From: Ruminococcaceae bacterium UBA3323
GTDB taxonomy: Bacteria > Bacillota > Clostridia > Oscillospirales > Acutalibacteraceae
Length of the DNA: 57,310 bases
Reading direction: 5' to 3'
Assembly (NCBI GenBank): GCA_002361935.1
Contig: DESD01000048.1
Span: 1 to 57,310, forward strand
The position numbers and the translations under genes are program-made. The first letter of the stretch is position 1. Each line of letters opens with the position of its first letter. Shown in pieces: positions 24,447 to 31,744 of the stretch. The notes under the pieces are model-generated. The model saw only the letters and a list, made by a program, of their open reading frames with translations, was not told the DNA's origin and ran no database searches.

Positions 24447-25546
24447 TATTCTTTGTCCTCCACATATCTTCTTAATCTGTATTTCCAATAGGCTTCTCTA
24501 TAATTCCTAAACTGATTTCTGTTTATTCTTGAGGGCTGATTTCTGTATGGATGCAGTTGAGTTGTATTTCTGTTATGTACGGTTTGAAGCATTTCTTCTA
24601 AATCTCCGTCAGGTTCCTGATTGATATGATGAATATTTATTTTATATCCATCATATCCATAGGGCGCTTTTCCCTGACGCATCAATTCACGATTAGTTAT
24701 TCCATCTTCAGTTACATAATCCAGATCAAACAATTCATCATGAATAAATACTCTCTGCTCTCTGAAAACAATACAAATTCTGCCGACACGGGAACTGCCC
24801 ATGCCTTTAACATAAATTATATCAAAAAGCCTCTGCTTAATTATATCACAATCATTATTATTTTCATATGGCAGAATGAATTTTTTCTTATCATCCTCCA
24901 TATGCTTCCATGAACTTAAATCATAATCAACAGTAATTATATTTCCTTCCATTTCAGGAAACGGTGTATTATAGCACAGCACATATTCAGGTTCTATTCT
25001 GTTCAATAATTCATTATAGCCTTTTAAAAAGAAATCCTTTTGTGCAGGCGTCGTTCCATGTTTCGATACCATATATGTAGATACGGAAACAGCAGAATTC
25101 TTTGCAATACCCTCAAAACAGTAATCAAAGGTGTCTTCCCCTCCCCAGCTTACGCTTGGAATAACACGCAAACCTTTTGACGCATAATATGCACCTATCC
25201 ACCTGTTGCGAAAAACATTATGCAGTTTTTCAAGCGGATGCATTTCCAGATACATACTAAAATCAGGTGTTAGTATCGCTTTAAATTTTTTTAGTTTTTC
25301 TGTAAAATCCGATGGCTTTTTCCACACGCTTTCAAATTTATAATCATATAAATAGAAATGCACTATTCTGTGAAAATGTGTTTCATCTTTTTTTGCCTTA
25401 TCAAAACCTATCATCCTTAAATTTTCAAAATCATTTTCTTTTACTTCAAATTTTGGAATATCCGGTATATTCCATTTGTTGTTTCCGACAAAATTATTCC
25501 GCAAAAAGAAAAGGCTGTTTCTGTAAGCATAATTTTCCGGTGTCAT
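24446..25546 (-). CDS. DUF4417 domain fused to LHH (HNH/Endo VII-type) nuclease domain
   Basis: A 366-aa protein. Residues about 85-215 match DUF4417, known from phages and mobile elements: FRNRWIGAYYASKGLRVIPSVSWGGEDTFDYCFEGIAKNSAVSVST. Residues about 290-350 match the LHH class of the HNH/Endo VII superfamily, a common toxin tip: NIHHINQEPDGDLEEML (His306-His307), QTVHNR (His324), TTQLHPYRN (His332), then PSRINRNQFRNYREAYWKYR. No signal peptide or membrane segment, so it is probably cytoplasmic. ATG 25546 follows GGAGG; the TTG at 25558 is rejected. Two SUKH-like genes follow with one-base stop-start overlap. Best guess: toxin or defence nuclease with its immunity gene. Confidence 0.75.
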   Translation of the reverse strand: MTPENYAYRNSLFFLRNNFVGNNKWNIPDIPKFEVKENDFENLRMIGFDKAKKDETHFHRIVHFYLYDYKFESVWKKPSDFTEKLKKFKAILTPDFSMYLEMHPLEKLHNVFRNRWIGAYYASKGLRVIPSVSWGGEDTFDYCFEGIAKNSAVSVSTYMVSKHGTTPAQKDFFLKGYNELLNRIEPEYVLCYNTPFPEMEGNIITVDYDLSSWKHMEDDKKKFILPYENNNDCDIIKQRLFDIIYVKGMGSSRVGRICIVFREQRVFIHDELFDLDYVTEDGITNRELMRQGKAPYGYDGYKINIHHINQEPDGDLEEMLQTVHNRNTTQLHPYRNQPSRINRNQFRNYREAYWKYRLRRYVEDKE

Positions 25547-25567
25547 CGTTACCTCCAATAAAAATAC

Positions 25568-25583
25568 TATCCCTTTTGGGATA
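25568..25583. promoter_or_regulatory. Perfect palindrome in the nuclease leader
   Basis: TATCCC, TTTT, GGGATA: a 16-base palindrome just downstream of the expected start of transcription and 21 bases before the nuclease ATG. It may be an operator or an RNA hairpin that limits expression. Confidence 0.5.
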
Positions 25584-25590
25584 AGCTCAC

Positions 25591-25619
25591 AGATTAAAGA
25601 TGAATTTATGTTTTGTCAA
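25591..25619 (-). promoter_or_regulatory. Promoter of nuclease-immunity operon
   Basis: On minus: TTGACA (25619-25614), 17-base spacer, TAATCT (25596-25591). Confidence 0.75.
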
Positions 25620-25735
25620 GCATTTTAACATTTTATTTACAACATATAGTATGGATAAGCTATACATATACATCATATCCGCATAATTTTTCTATATAAT
25701 TTGTACTTAGTAGGTGGCTCCTTTGTTGTTTGCAA

Positions 25736-25766
25736 TAAAAAAACGGAGCAGACAAATGTCCGCTCC
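25736..25766 (-). terminator. Intrinsic terminator of nfnAB operon
   Basis: On minus: GGAGCGGAC (25766-25758) pairs with GTCTGCTCC (25753-25745), followed by GTTTTTTT. Confidence 0.85.
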
Positions 25767-25779
25767 TACCTTCTATCAA

Positions 25780-27159
25780 TCAATTTTTAGACTGTAAATA
25801 TTCATCAATCGCAACTGCGGCAGATTTACCTGCACCCATTGCCTTAATAACCGTTGCAGCGCCTGTTACAGCATCGCCGCCTGCAAAAACGCCCTCTCTG
25901 GACGTTCTGCCCATTTCATCGGTAACAATACCGCCGCGGGCATTGACCTCAAGCCCTGCGGTTGTTGCTTTAATCAGCGGATTGGGCGATGTTCCGATAG
26001 CCATAATAACGCAGTCAACATCAATGATGTGTTCACTGCCCTTAACCGAAAACGGCTTTCTTCTGCCGCTTTCATCAGGCTCACCAAGCTCTATTTTTAC
26101 ACATTCAATGCCACATACATTTTTATCCTCATCACCGATAATTCTTACGGGATTTGTAAGCGTTCTGAATTCAATGGTTTCCTCTATTGCGTGCTCAACC
26201 TCTTCTGCCCTTGCAGGAATTTCCTCCAGTGAACGGCGATAGATGATATAAACCTTATCCGCACCAAGTCTGATTGCCGAACGGGCTGCATCCATGGCAA
26301 CATTACCGCCGCCGACAACAGCAACCTTTTTTCCGTGATGAACGGGCGTTCTGCTGCTGTCTGTATAAGCCTTCATCAGATTAATACGGGTTAAGAATTC
26401 ATTTGCCGAATATACACCCTTAAGGTTTTCACCCTCAATACCCATAAATCTGGGAAGGCCTGCACCTGAACCGATAAACACAGCATCGTATTCTTCAAAA
26501 ATATCATCAATTGAAATACTTTTGCCTACAACAACATTTGTTTTAAAATCCACGCCTGCTGCTTTAAGACCTTCCACCTCTCTGGCAACGATAGCCTTTG
26601 GAAGCCTGAATTCGGGAATACCGTAAACAAGCACACCGCCTGCAATATGAAGAGCCTCAAACACAGTTACATCATAGCCCATTTTGGCAAGATCGCCTGC
26701 ACAGGTAAGAGAACTTGGCCCTGAGCCGATAACAGCAACTCTTTTGCCGTTTTTTTCTACATTCAGCTTTTTAATTGCGGTATTGGCATTGTGATAATCG
26801 GCAACAAAGCGTTCCAGTCTTCCGATGGATACGGAATCTCCCTTAATGCCTCTTACGCATTTTGCTTCGCACTGCTTTTCCTGCGGACAAACTCTGCCGC
26901 AGACTGCAGGAAGCGCCGAGGTTCTGCTGATAACCTCATAGGCTTTTTCGAACTCGCCCTCTGCAACATAGGAAATAAATTCAGGAATAAAAATATTTAC
27001 AGGGCAGCCGTTCATACACGGCTTATGCTTACAGTTCAGGCAACGCTTTGCTTCCGCAATGGCTGTTTCGGCATCATAACCGAGAGCAACCTCTTTAAAA
27101 TTCTTATTTCTAACCAAAGGGTCCTGATTCGGCATAGGATTTCTTTTCATAATATCCAT
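25780..27159 (-). CDS. NADPH-dependent oxidoreductase, NfnB/GltA type
   Basis: A 459-aa flavo-iron-sulfur protein. The N-terminus has the Cys-rich module CLNCKHKPCMNGCPV and CGRVCPQEKQCEAKC for [4Fe-4S] clusters. The FAD site is VIGSGPSSLTCAGDLAKMGYDVTVFE and the NADPH site VVGGGNVAMDAARSAIRLG. It is the large subunit of the electron-bifurcating NADH-dependent ferredoxin:NADP+ oxidoreductase when encoded after an NfnA-type gene, as here (stop-start overlap TAATG). The same family includes the small subunit of glutamate synthase, so it might also donate electrons to the split synthase at 15563-18917, but it is not in that operon. Confidence 0.88.
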   Translation of the reverse strand: MDIMKRNPMPNQDPLVRNKNFKEVALGYDAETAIAEAKRCLNCKHKPCMNGCPVNIFIPEFISYVAEGEFEKAYEVISRTSALPAVCGRVCPQEKQCEAKCVRGIKGDSVSIGRLERFVADYHNANTAIKKLNVEKNGKRVAVIGSGPSSLTCAGDLAKMGYDVTVFEALHIAGGVLVYGIPEFRLPKAIVAREVEGLKAAGVDFKTNVVVGKSISIDDIFEEYDAVFIGSGAGLPRFMGIEGENLKGVYSANEFLTRINLMKAYTDSSRTPVHHGKKVAVVGGGNVAMDAARSAIRLGADKVYIIYRRSLEEIPARAEEVEHAIEETIEFRTLTNPVRIIGDEDKNVCGIECVKIELGEPDESGRRKPFSVKGSEHIIDVDCVIMAIGTSPNPLIKATTAGLEVNARGGIVTDEMGRTSREGVFAGGDAVTGAATVIKAMGAGKSAAVAIDEYLQSKN

Positions 27160-28004
27160 TAATCATTTGCCCCCTTAATTCCCATATTCAGAAGATTGCA
27201 GCTTGCTTCTCTTTCAAACTTTTTATAAACCGAGCTGCGTTCCATAGCTTCATCAAAATCAACCAGATGGCCGTCAAACTCGGGGCCGTCAACGCAGGCA
27301 AACTTTGTTTCTCCGCCAACAGTTAGGCGGCAGCCGCCGCACATTCCCGTACCGTCAACCATTATGGGATTCATGGAAACAACGGTTTTAATTCCGTATT
27401 CCTTAGTTAAAAGGGATACAAATTTCATCATGGGAAGCGGACCGATTGCTATAACAAGATCATATTTTTCGCCGCTCTCAATAAGCTTTTTAAGGGCGTC
27501 GGTTACAAAGCCCTTTTCGCCTGCCGAGCCATCATCCGTAACAAGAACATATTTATCCGAAACAGCTTTGAATTCTTCCTCAAGAATAACAATATCCTTA
27601 TTTCTGAAGCCGATAACCGAATGAACCTCTGCCCCATTCTTAAAGAACTTTTTAGCAACAGGATAGGCAATAGCTGAGCCGACGCCGCCGCCGATTACGA
27701 CAACCTTTTTATAGCCCTCTGTTTTTGTTGCATTCCCAAGCGGACCGACAAAATCCTCAATATATTCGCCCTTTTCCTTTTTATCAAGAAGCGCAGTTTC
27801 AGCACCGACAATCTGAAAAATTATTGTAACGGTTTCTGCCTCTCTGTCAAAATCAGCAATGGTAAACGGAACTCTTTCTCCCTTTTCATCAACACGAAGA
27901 ATAACAAACTGACCCGGTTCTGCTTTTTTAGCAACAAAGGGAGCTTCAATAACCATTTTCGTTACAAAGGAATTAAGCTTTTTCTTTTCAACAATTCTAT
28001 ACAT
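27159..28004 (-). CDS. Ferredoxin-NADP+ reductase-like subunit, NfnA type
   Basis: A 281-aa protein of the dihydroorotate dehydrogenase electron-transfer/NfnA family. FAD-binding RVPFTIADFD, NAD(P)-binding VVIGGGVGSAIAYPVAKKF, and the [2Fe-2S] motif GTGMCGGCRLTVGGETKFACVDGPEFDGH are visible. Paired with the NfnB-type gene downstream, it should form the complex that couples NADH and reduced ferredoxin oxidation to NADP+ reduction in anaerobes. GGAG lies about ten bases before ATG 28004. Confidence 0.88.
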   Translation of the reverse strand: MYRIVEKKKLNSFVTKMVIEAPFVAKKAEPGQFVILRVDEKGERVPFTIADFDREAETVTIIFQIVGAETALLDKKEKGEYIEDFVGPLGNATKTEGYKKVVVIGGGVGSAIAYPVAKKFFKNGAEVHSVIGFRNKDIVILEEEFKAVSDKYVLVTDDGSAGEKGFVTDALKKLIESGEKYDLVIAIGPLPMMKFVSLLTKEYGIKTVVSMNPIMVDGTGMCGGCRLTVGGETKFACVDGPEFDGHLVDFDEAMERSSVYKKFEREASCNLLNMGIKGAND

Positions 28005-28044
28005 TATAAATCATCTCCAAATCTCCATCAATAATGTATTCTAT

Positions 28045-28074
28045 ACAAAAAACCGTATCCTATACGATACGGTT
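28045..28074 (-). terminator. Intrinsic terminator of PHP gene
   Basis: On minus: AACCGTATC (28074-28066) pairs with GATACGGTT (28059-28051), followed by TTTTTG. Confidence 0.8.
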
Positions 28075-28103
28075 ATATTTTAATTTTTAAAATTATATAT
28101 TAA

Positions 28104-28763
28104 CTATTTTGTTTTTACAATAGTAAATTCTTCGTTTTTCAATATTTGTACTAAATCATCATTTGTTTTGATTGCTTTTTCAGTAATTATGCCACCCTTT
28201 GCAAGGTTTTTCACAACATGAAAATCAGAGCCGCTTACCTTGAGCTTGCCAAGCTTTTCGGCCCAGCGCATTGATTTTTCGTTTTCTTTTTCAGAGCATT
28301 TTCCGTTAAACACCTCTATGCCGTCAAGGTATTTTACACCCTTTCGGGTAATATAGGGGCGAAACGGATGGGCCTGATAAAGCAGAAAACCGTTTTCATC
28401 ACAGAATTTCCGCATCCTTTTCATGCCGCACATCATAAGATTACCGGCATTATAAAGAAATTCCTCTGTAATTCCGTAAATAAGATAGTCATTTCCGTCT
28501 GCATAATGGCGCAGTTCCATGCCAAGCAGAACCGTAAAATCATCATCTGCTGCCGCCTTCATCCGTCTGTAACCTTCAAGATAAAAATCTATCTGCTTCT
28601 GCGGATTCCAATTCGGTATAAAGGTCAGAGGACTGTAATGATCGGTTACAACAATTCCGTTATATCCCTTTTCTCTGTAAAGTTTTACAATTTCTTCCGG
28701 AGCCACTCTGCCGCAGCGGGAAGTGCAGCCAGTATGGCAATGCATTTCATAAATATAGCTCAT
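28104..28763 (-). CDS. PHP-domain metal-dependent phosphoesterase
   Basis: A 219-aa protein. The metal motifs of the PHP superfamily are in order: EMHCHTGCTS (HxH), VVTDHYS, a Glu/His in LLGMELRHY, YQAHPFRP and SGSDFHVV. It is a stand-alone PHP protein related to the histidinol-phosphatase/YciV group; the substrate is unknown. Cytoplasmic, no signal peptide. AAGAAGG precedes ATG 28763. It is alone in its unit and divergent from spoVT. Confidence 0.85.
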   Translation of the reverse strand: MSYIYEMHCHTGCTSRCGRVAPEEIVKLYREKGYNGIVVTDHYSPLTFIPNWNPQKQIDFYLEGYRRMKAAADDDFTVLLGMELRHYADGNDYLIYGITEEFLYNAGNLMMCGMKRMRKFCDENGFLLYQAHPFRPYITRKGVKYLDGIEVFNGKCSEKENEKSMRWAEKLGKLKVSGSDFHVVKNLAKGGIITEKAIKTNDDLVQILKNEEFTIVKTK

Positions 28764-28946
28764 TCCATAACCTTCTTTAATTCAAATACCCATACATATT
28801 AGCATATTTTGTATATAAAATAAAGCCTAATCTCATTTTTAAAACAAAAAAATAATTTCCAAAAAAATACATCAATTCTTTCGTATACATTGCTTCTTTA
28901 TGTGCAAAATATTACAGAGAAAATTACATTTTAAGGGAGAATCAAT

Positions 28947-29483
28947 ATGAAAGCAACAGGAATTGTTAGACGAATTGATGATTTGGGAAGAATCGTTATT
29001 CCAAAAGAAATCAGACGCTCTTTTCGAATAAGAGAGGGAGATCCGCTTGAAATATTTACAGATGCAGAGGGTGAAGTTATTTTTAAAAAATATTCCCCGA
29101 TAGGAGAGCTTTCAAACTTTGCAAACCAATATGCCGAGGTTTTGCATAAAAGCGGCGGACTTCCGATTGCAATTATGGACAACGACCACGTTATAGCCGC
29201 ATCGGGAATTAGCAAAAGAGAAATTCTTGAACGACGAATCACAAAAAATGTTGAAGAGCTTATGGAAAACAGAGCAATTCACATCAGAACCAATGATGTT
29301 CCCGCAATAAACGCCATTGAGGGCTTCAACAGAAAAGCAAATGTTGTATACCCTATTATATACGGAGGCGATGTTTCGGGCGCCGTAGCACTTATTGAGG
29401 ACGATTCAAATGAACCGCCGTCTGAAACAGACATCAAGCTTATTCAGGTTGCAGCTGCTTTTTTGGGAAAACAAATGGAATAA
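28947..29483 (+). CDS. spoVT: Stage V sporulation protein T
   Basis: A 178-aa DNA-binding regulator, the exact length of Bacillus SpoVT. Residues 1-50 form the AbrB swapped-hairpin domain (MKATGIVRRIDDLGRIVIPKEIRRSFRIREGDPLEI) and residues about 55-178 the GAF-like ligand domain ending VAAAFLGKQME. In Bacillus it adjusts sigma-G-dependent transcription in the forespore. Its presence suggests the organism forms, or descends from lines that form, endospores. AAGGGAG precedes ATG 28947. I did not find a convincing sigma-G promoter upstream. Confidence 0.93.
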   Translation: MKATGIVRRIDDLGRIVIPKEIRRSFRIREGDPLEIFTDAEGEVIFKKYSPIGELSNFANQYAEVLHKSGGLPIAIMDNDHVIAASGISKREILERRITKNVEELMENRAIHIRTNDVPAINAIEGFNRKANVVYPIIYGGDVSGAVALIEDDSNEPPSETDIKLIQVAAAFLGKQME

Positions 29484-29487
29484 CCAT

Positions 29488-29536
29488 AAAAATCCCGTAT
29501 TCATCTCTAAAGCAAGCAAGATGCGGGATTTTTGTT
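29488..29536 (+). terminator. Intrinsic terminator of spoVT
   Basis: AAAAATCCCGTAT (29488-29500) pairs with ATGCGGGATTTTT (29521-29533), then GTTTC. Confidence 0.8.
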
Positions 29537-29637
29537 TCATTATGAAACGAACACTGCTGTTATTTGTTAATATTATACAAAAAATTTATGTTTTATTTTT
29601 TATAAATATTCAAAAAATAGAAACTTGCACAAATATG

Positions 29638-29665
29638 TTGACTTTTTTTCATATACGGATATAAT
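29638..29665 (+). promoter_or_regulatory. Promoter of candidate small RNA
   Basis: TTGACT (29638-29643), 16-base spacer, TATAAT (29660-29665). No ORF follows before a terminator. Confidence 0.75.
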
Positions 29666-29671
29666 AAAGGC

Positions 29672-29768
29672 AACAAAGCAAGAAACGCTTTGTTGAAAAG
29701 CCTTTGGCTTTCACATAAATTTTTACCCCTTTGGAAAAAGCTGCCGTACCCTCGGTAGCTTTTTTCAT
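29672..29768 (+). ncRNA. Candidate ~97-nt small RNA with own promoter and terminator
   Basis: Between the promoter at 29638-29665 and a terminator lie three hairpins and no ORF: CAACAAAGC (29671-29679) with GCTTTGTTG (29687-29695); AAAGCC (29697-29702) with GGCTTT (29706-29711); and the terminator stem 29735-29746 with 29753-29764, ending in a run of six T. The downstream YczE-like gene has its own promoter at 29884, so this unit seems independent. I match it to no known RNA family. It could instead be a riboswitch-like leader for the downstream gene if readthrough occurs. Confidence 0.6.
29735..29768 (+). terminator. Terminator of candidate small RNA
   Basis: AAAAAGCTGCCG (29735-29746) pairs with CGGTAGCTTTTT (29753-29764), followed by TCATTTT. 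Confidence 0.85.
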
Positions 29769-29883
29769 TTTATTGCCTGTTTTATTGTTAAACATATTTT
29801 GGTAAATATTTGTGCAATTTTCATAAAAGTATTAACCATCATTTGTATATTATGTTAATCACAGGGAAAATTGCATAAAGAAC

Positions 29884-29911
29884 TTGAATTTCCGAATGCA
29901 TTGAATATAAT
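29884..29911 (+). promoter_or_regulatory. Promoter of YczE-like gene
   Basis: TTGAAT (29884-29889), 16-base spacer, TATAAT (29906-29911). Confidence 0.7.
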
Positions 29912-29952
29912 AGTGTCGACTTAAGAAAAACAATTATATTCCGGAGGCAAAT

Positions 29953-30753
29953 ATGAGAAAAATCCAGCAAGAAATTTTCGGATATTTTAAAGATATGTTT
30001 AAACAGAATAACATGGTAAAAAGAATTGTTATTTCATTTTTCAGCATCATCATTATGGGCTTGGGCATTTCCCTTTTTTCCGTTTCGGGATTCGGTGTTG
30101 ACCCGTTCACATCCATGAATATGAGCGTTGCAGCAACATTAAATATCAGATTCGGAACATACCAGATGATTGTTAACGGAATGATTCTGCTTTATGTTAT
30201 ATTGGTTGCACACAGAGGTCTGGTTGGAATCGGCACAGTATTCAATATGATAGGCTGCGGATATGCCTGTGAATTTTTCCAGAATATGTTTCAGCCCTTT
30301 GCAGAACAGAATTATACAATGGCTGTAAGAATTCCTCTTTTAATCATCGGTCTTGTAACGCTTTGCTTTGCCTGCTCTCTTTTCTTTACGGCAAATGTCG
30401 GCGTAGGGCCCTACGATGCAGTTGGCTTTATGCTCAGCAGGGGTATTAAGCTTTCGCACAAGTGGGTCAGAGTTCTTACGGATGTAACCGTTATTCTGAT
30501 TGGATTAGCGGTAAGCGGAGGTCTTTCTGCCATATTCAGCGGAAATTTTTCAGAAATCAAAAATATCGGATTCGGTACAATCATTACGGCTTTTTGCATG
30601 GGTCCGCTTGTCAATGTTTTCAATAAAACCGTTTCAGCTAAAATTTTGAAAACAAACTATGAAAAAATCGCAAAAGAGGCTCTTGTTTATTTCGTTAAAG
30701 ATGCTGAAATGCTCAGCTTCAGTGAAAATGCAATGTTTGTAATAACAAAATAA
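29953..30753 (+). CDS. YczE/YyaS/YitT-like integral membrane protein
   Basis: A 266-aa protein with about five membrane segments. The paired motifs GLGISLFSVSGFGVDPFTSMNM and ANVGVGPYDAVGFMLSRG (G-x-G-x-D-P/PYD-A) are the duplicated signature of the YczE membrane family, whose function is unknown; some members lie beside lipopeptide or regulator genes. GGAGG precedes ATG 29953. It is a single-gene unit with own promoter and terminator. The C-terminal 45 residues are soluble and charged. Confidence 0.8.
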   Translation: MRKIQQEIFGYFKDMFKQNNMVKRIVISFFSIIIMGLGISLFSVSGFGVDPFTSMNMSVAATLNIRFGTYQMIVNGMILLYVILVAHRGLVGIGTVFNMIGCGYACEFFQNMFQPFAEQNYTMAVRIPLLIIGLVTLCFACSLFFTANVGVGPYDAVGFMLSRGIKLSHKWVRVLTDVTVILIGLAVSGGLSAIFSGNFSEIKNIGFGTIITAFCMGPLVNVFNKTVSAKILKTNYEKIAKEALVYFVKDAEMLSFSENAMFVITK

Positions 30754-30801
30754 TCAAACAATAAAAAACGCTCTCTTAAATATATGATATATTAACAAAG
30801 T

Positions 30802-30836
30802 AAACCGCAAACAACTTGTTCACGGTTTTTATTGTA
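30802..30836 (+). terminator. Terminator of YczE-like gene
   Basis: AAACCG (30802-30807) pairs with CGGTTT (30823-30828), inner ACAA/TTGT pairs, followed by TTATTGT. Moderate strength. Confidence 0.6.
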
Positions 30837-30877
30837 TAGCTCATAAAGATCAACAAATTAATTTATTGAAAATTCCT

Positions 30878-31639
30878 TTACAGTTTATACCATGTCAAAA
30901 AAATCTTATGTTTCACTGTAAATTCTTTCGGGTATTTTTTCTCAAGCATTTCTCTGTGTTTTTGGTCAAAGCGCCTGATTTTTTCTTCATCCATAGATGC
31001 CATCACCCCTCGGCTTGCCATCATTCGGCCATGCCATGTTTCTCTTGTAAATGGCAGTTCCACAATTAAAGTTTCCATTTGTGGATTATCGAAATAATGC
31101 GTTTTTAAATCCATGATTGCTGCAGATGAACCACCCCATGAGCCATTAATTGCTTTTACCAACCCATTGGAATCCTGTGTTATCTCTTCTTCTTTCATAT
31201 AACTCATATATATTTTAAGAAAAATCCCTCCCGGCTTCAACATAGACTGAATCTTAGGAACAATTACTTTCGGATCAAAATACCAGAAACATTGGCATGC
31301 AGTAACTGCATCAAATGTATTTGCCTCATAGCACAAATCCTCTGCCGAAGAAACACGATATTCAATATTATTATGTTCTTCAGAAAGCGCTTTTGCCTCT
31401 TCTATCTGTTCGTTTGAAATATCTACTGCAACTATATCTGCTCCATACTTTGCCATACCTCTTGGGATTACACCTGTTCCGGTTCCAAGATCAAGCCATT
31501 TGCTGTCTTTCGTTCCGATTCCCAATTCATGGAGCCTTGTAAAAAGCTTTTTAGGATAAATATCCCGGTATTTTGCATACTCCTTTGAGGTTTTCCCAAA
31601 ATCAAATTTCTGTCCATTATCTACTATAATCTTTTCCAT
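30878..31639 (-). CDS. Class I SAM-dependent methyltransferase
   Basis: A 253-aa protein. Motif I is WLDLGTGTGVIPRGMAKYGADIVAVDIS and motif IV-like TFDAVTACQCFWYFDP; the fold is a Methyltransf_11/25 type. The substrate is unknown. It is about half identical by eye to the methyltransferase at 38922-39713 (shared FDxG...YAKYRDIYP start, TACQCFxYFD, and FTRExWxGRMxAxRG near the end), so the two are paralogues. GGGAGC precedes ATG 31639. It stands alone on the minus strand. Confidence 0.85.
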   Translation of the reverse strand: MEKIIVDNGQKFDFGKTSKEYAKYRDIYPKKLFTRLHELGIGTKDSKWLDLGTGTGVIPRGMAKYGADIVAVDISNEQIEEAKALSEEHNNIEYRVSSAEDLCYEANTFDAVTACQCFWYFDPKVIVPKIQSMLKPGGIFLKIYMSYMKEEEITQDSNGLVKAINGSWGGSSAAIMDLKTHYFDNPQMETLIVELPFTRETWHGRMMASRGVMASMDEEKIRRFDQKHREMLEKKYPKEFTVKHKIFLTWYKL

Positions 31640-31663
31640 AATTAATGCTCCCTATCATCTATT

Positions 31664-31692
31664 ATCTTAATATAAATTAAAATAGAATGCAA
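31664..31692 (-). promoter_or_regulatory. Promoter of methyltransferase gene
   Basis: On minus: TTGCAT (31692-31687), 17-base spacer, TAAGAT (31669-31664). Confidence 0.6.
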
Positions 31693-31706
31693 ATAAATTA
31701 AGCCAT

Positions 31707-31738
31707 AAAAATGCTTCCTCTTTCAAGGAAGCATTTTT
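31707..31738 (-). terminator. Intrinsic terminator of PurF paralogue gene
   Basis: AATGCTTCCT with AGGAAGCATT around a short loop; T-runs lie on both sides, so it also insulates the downstream methyltransferase. Confidence 0.85.
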
Positions 31739-31744
31739 TATATA

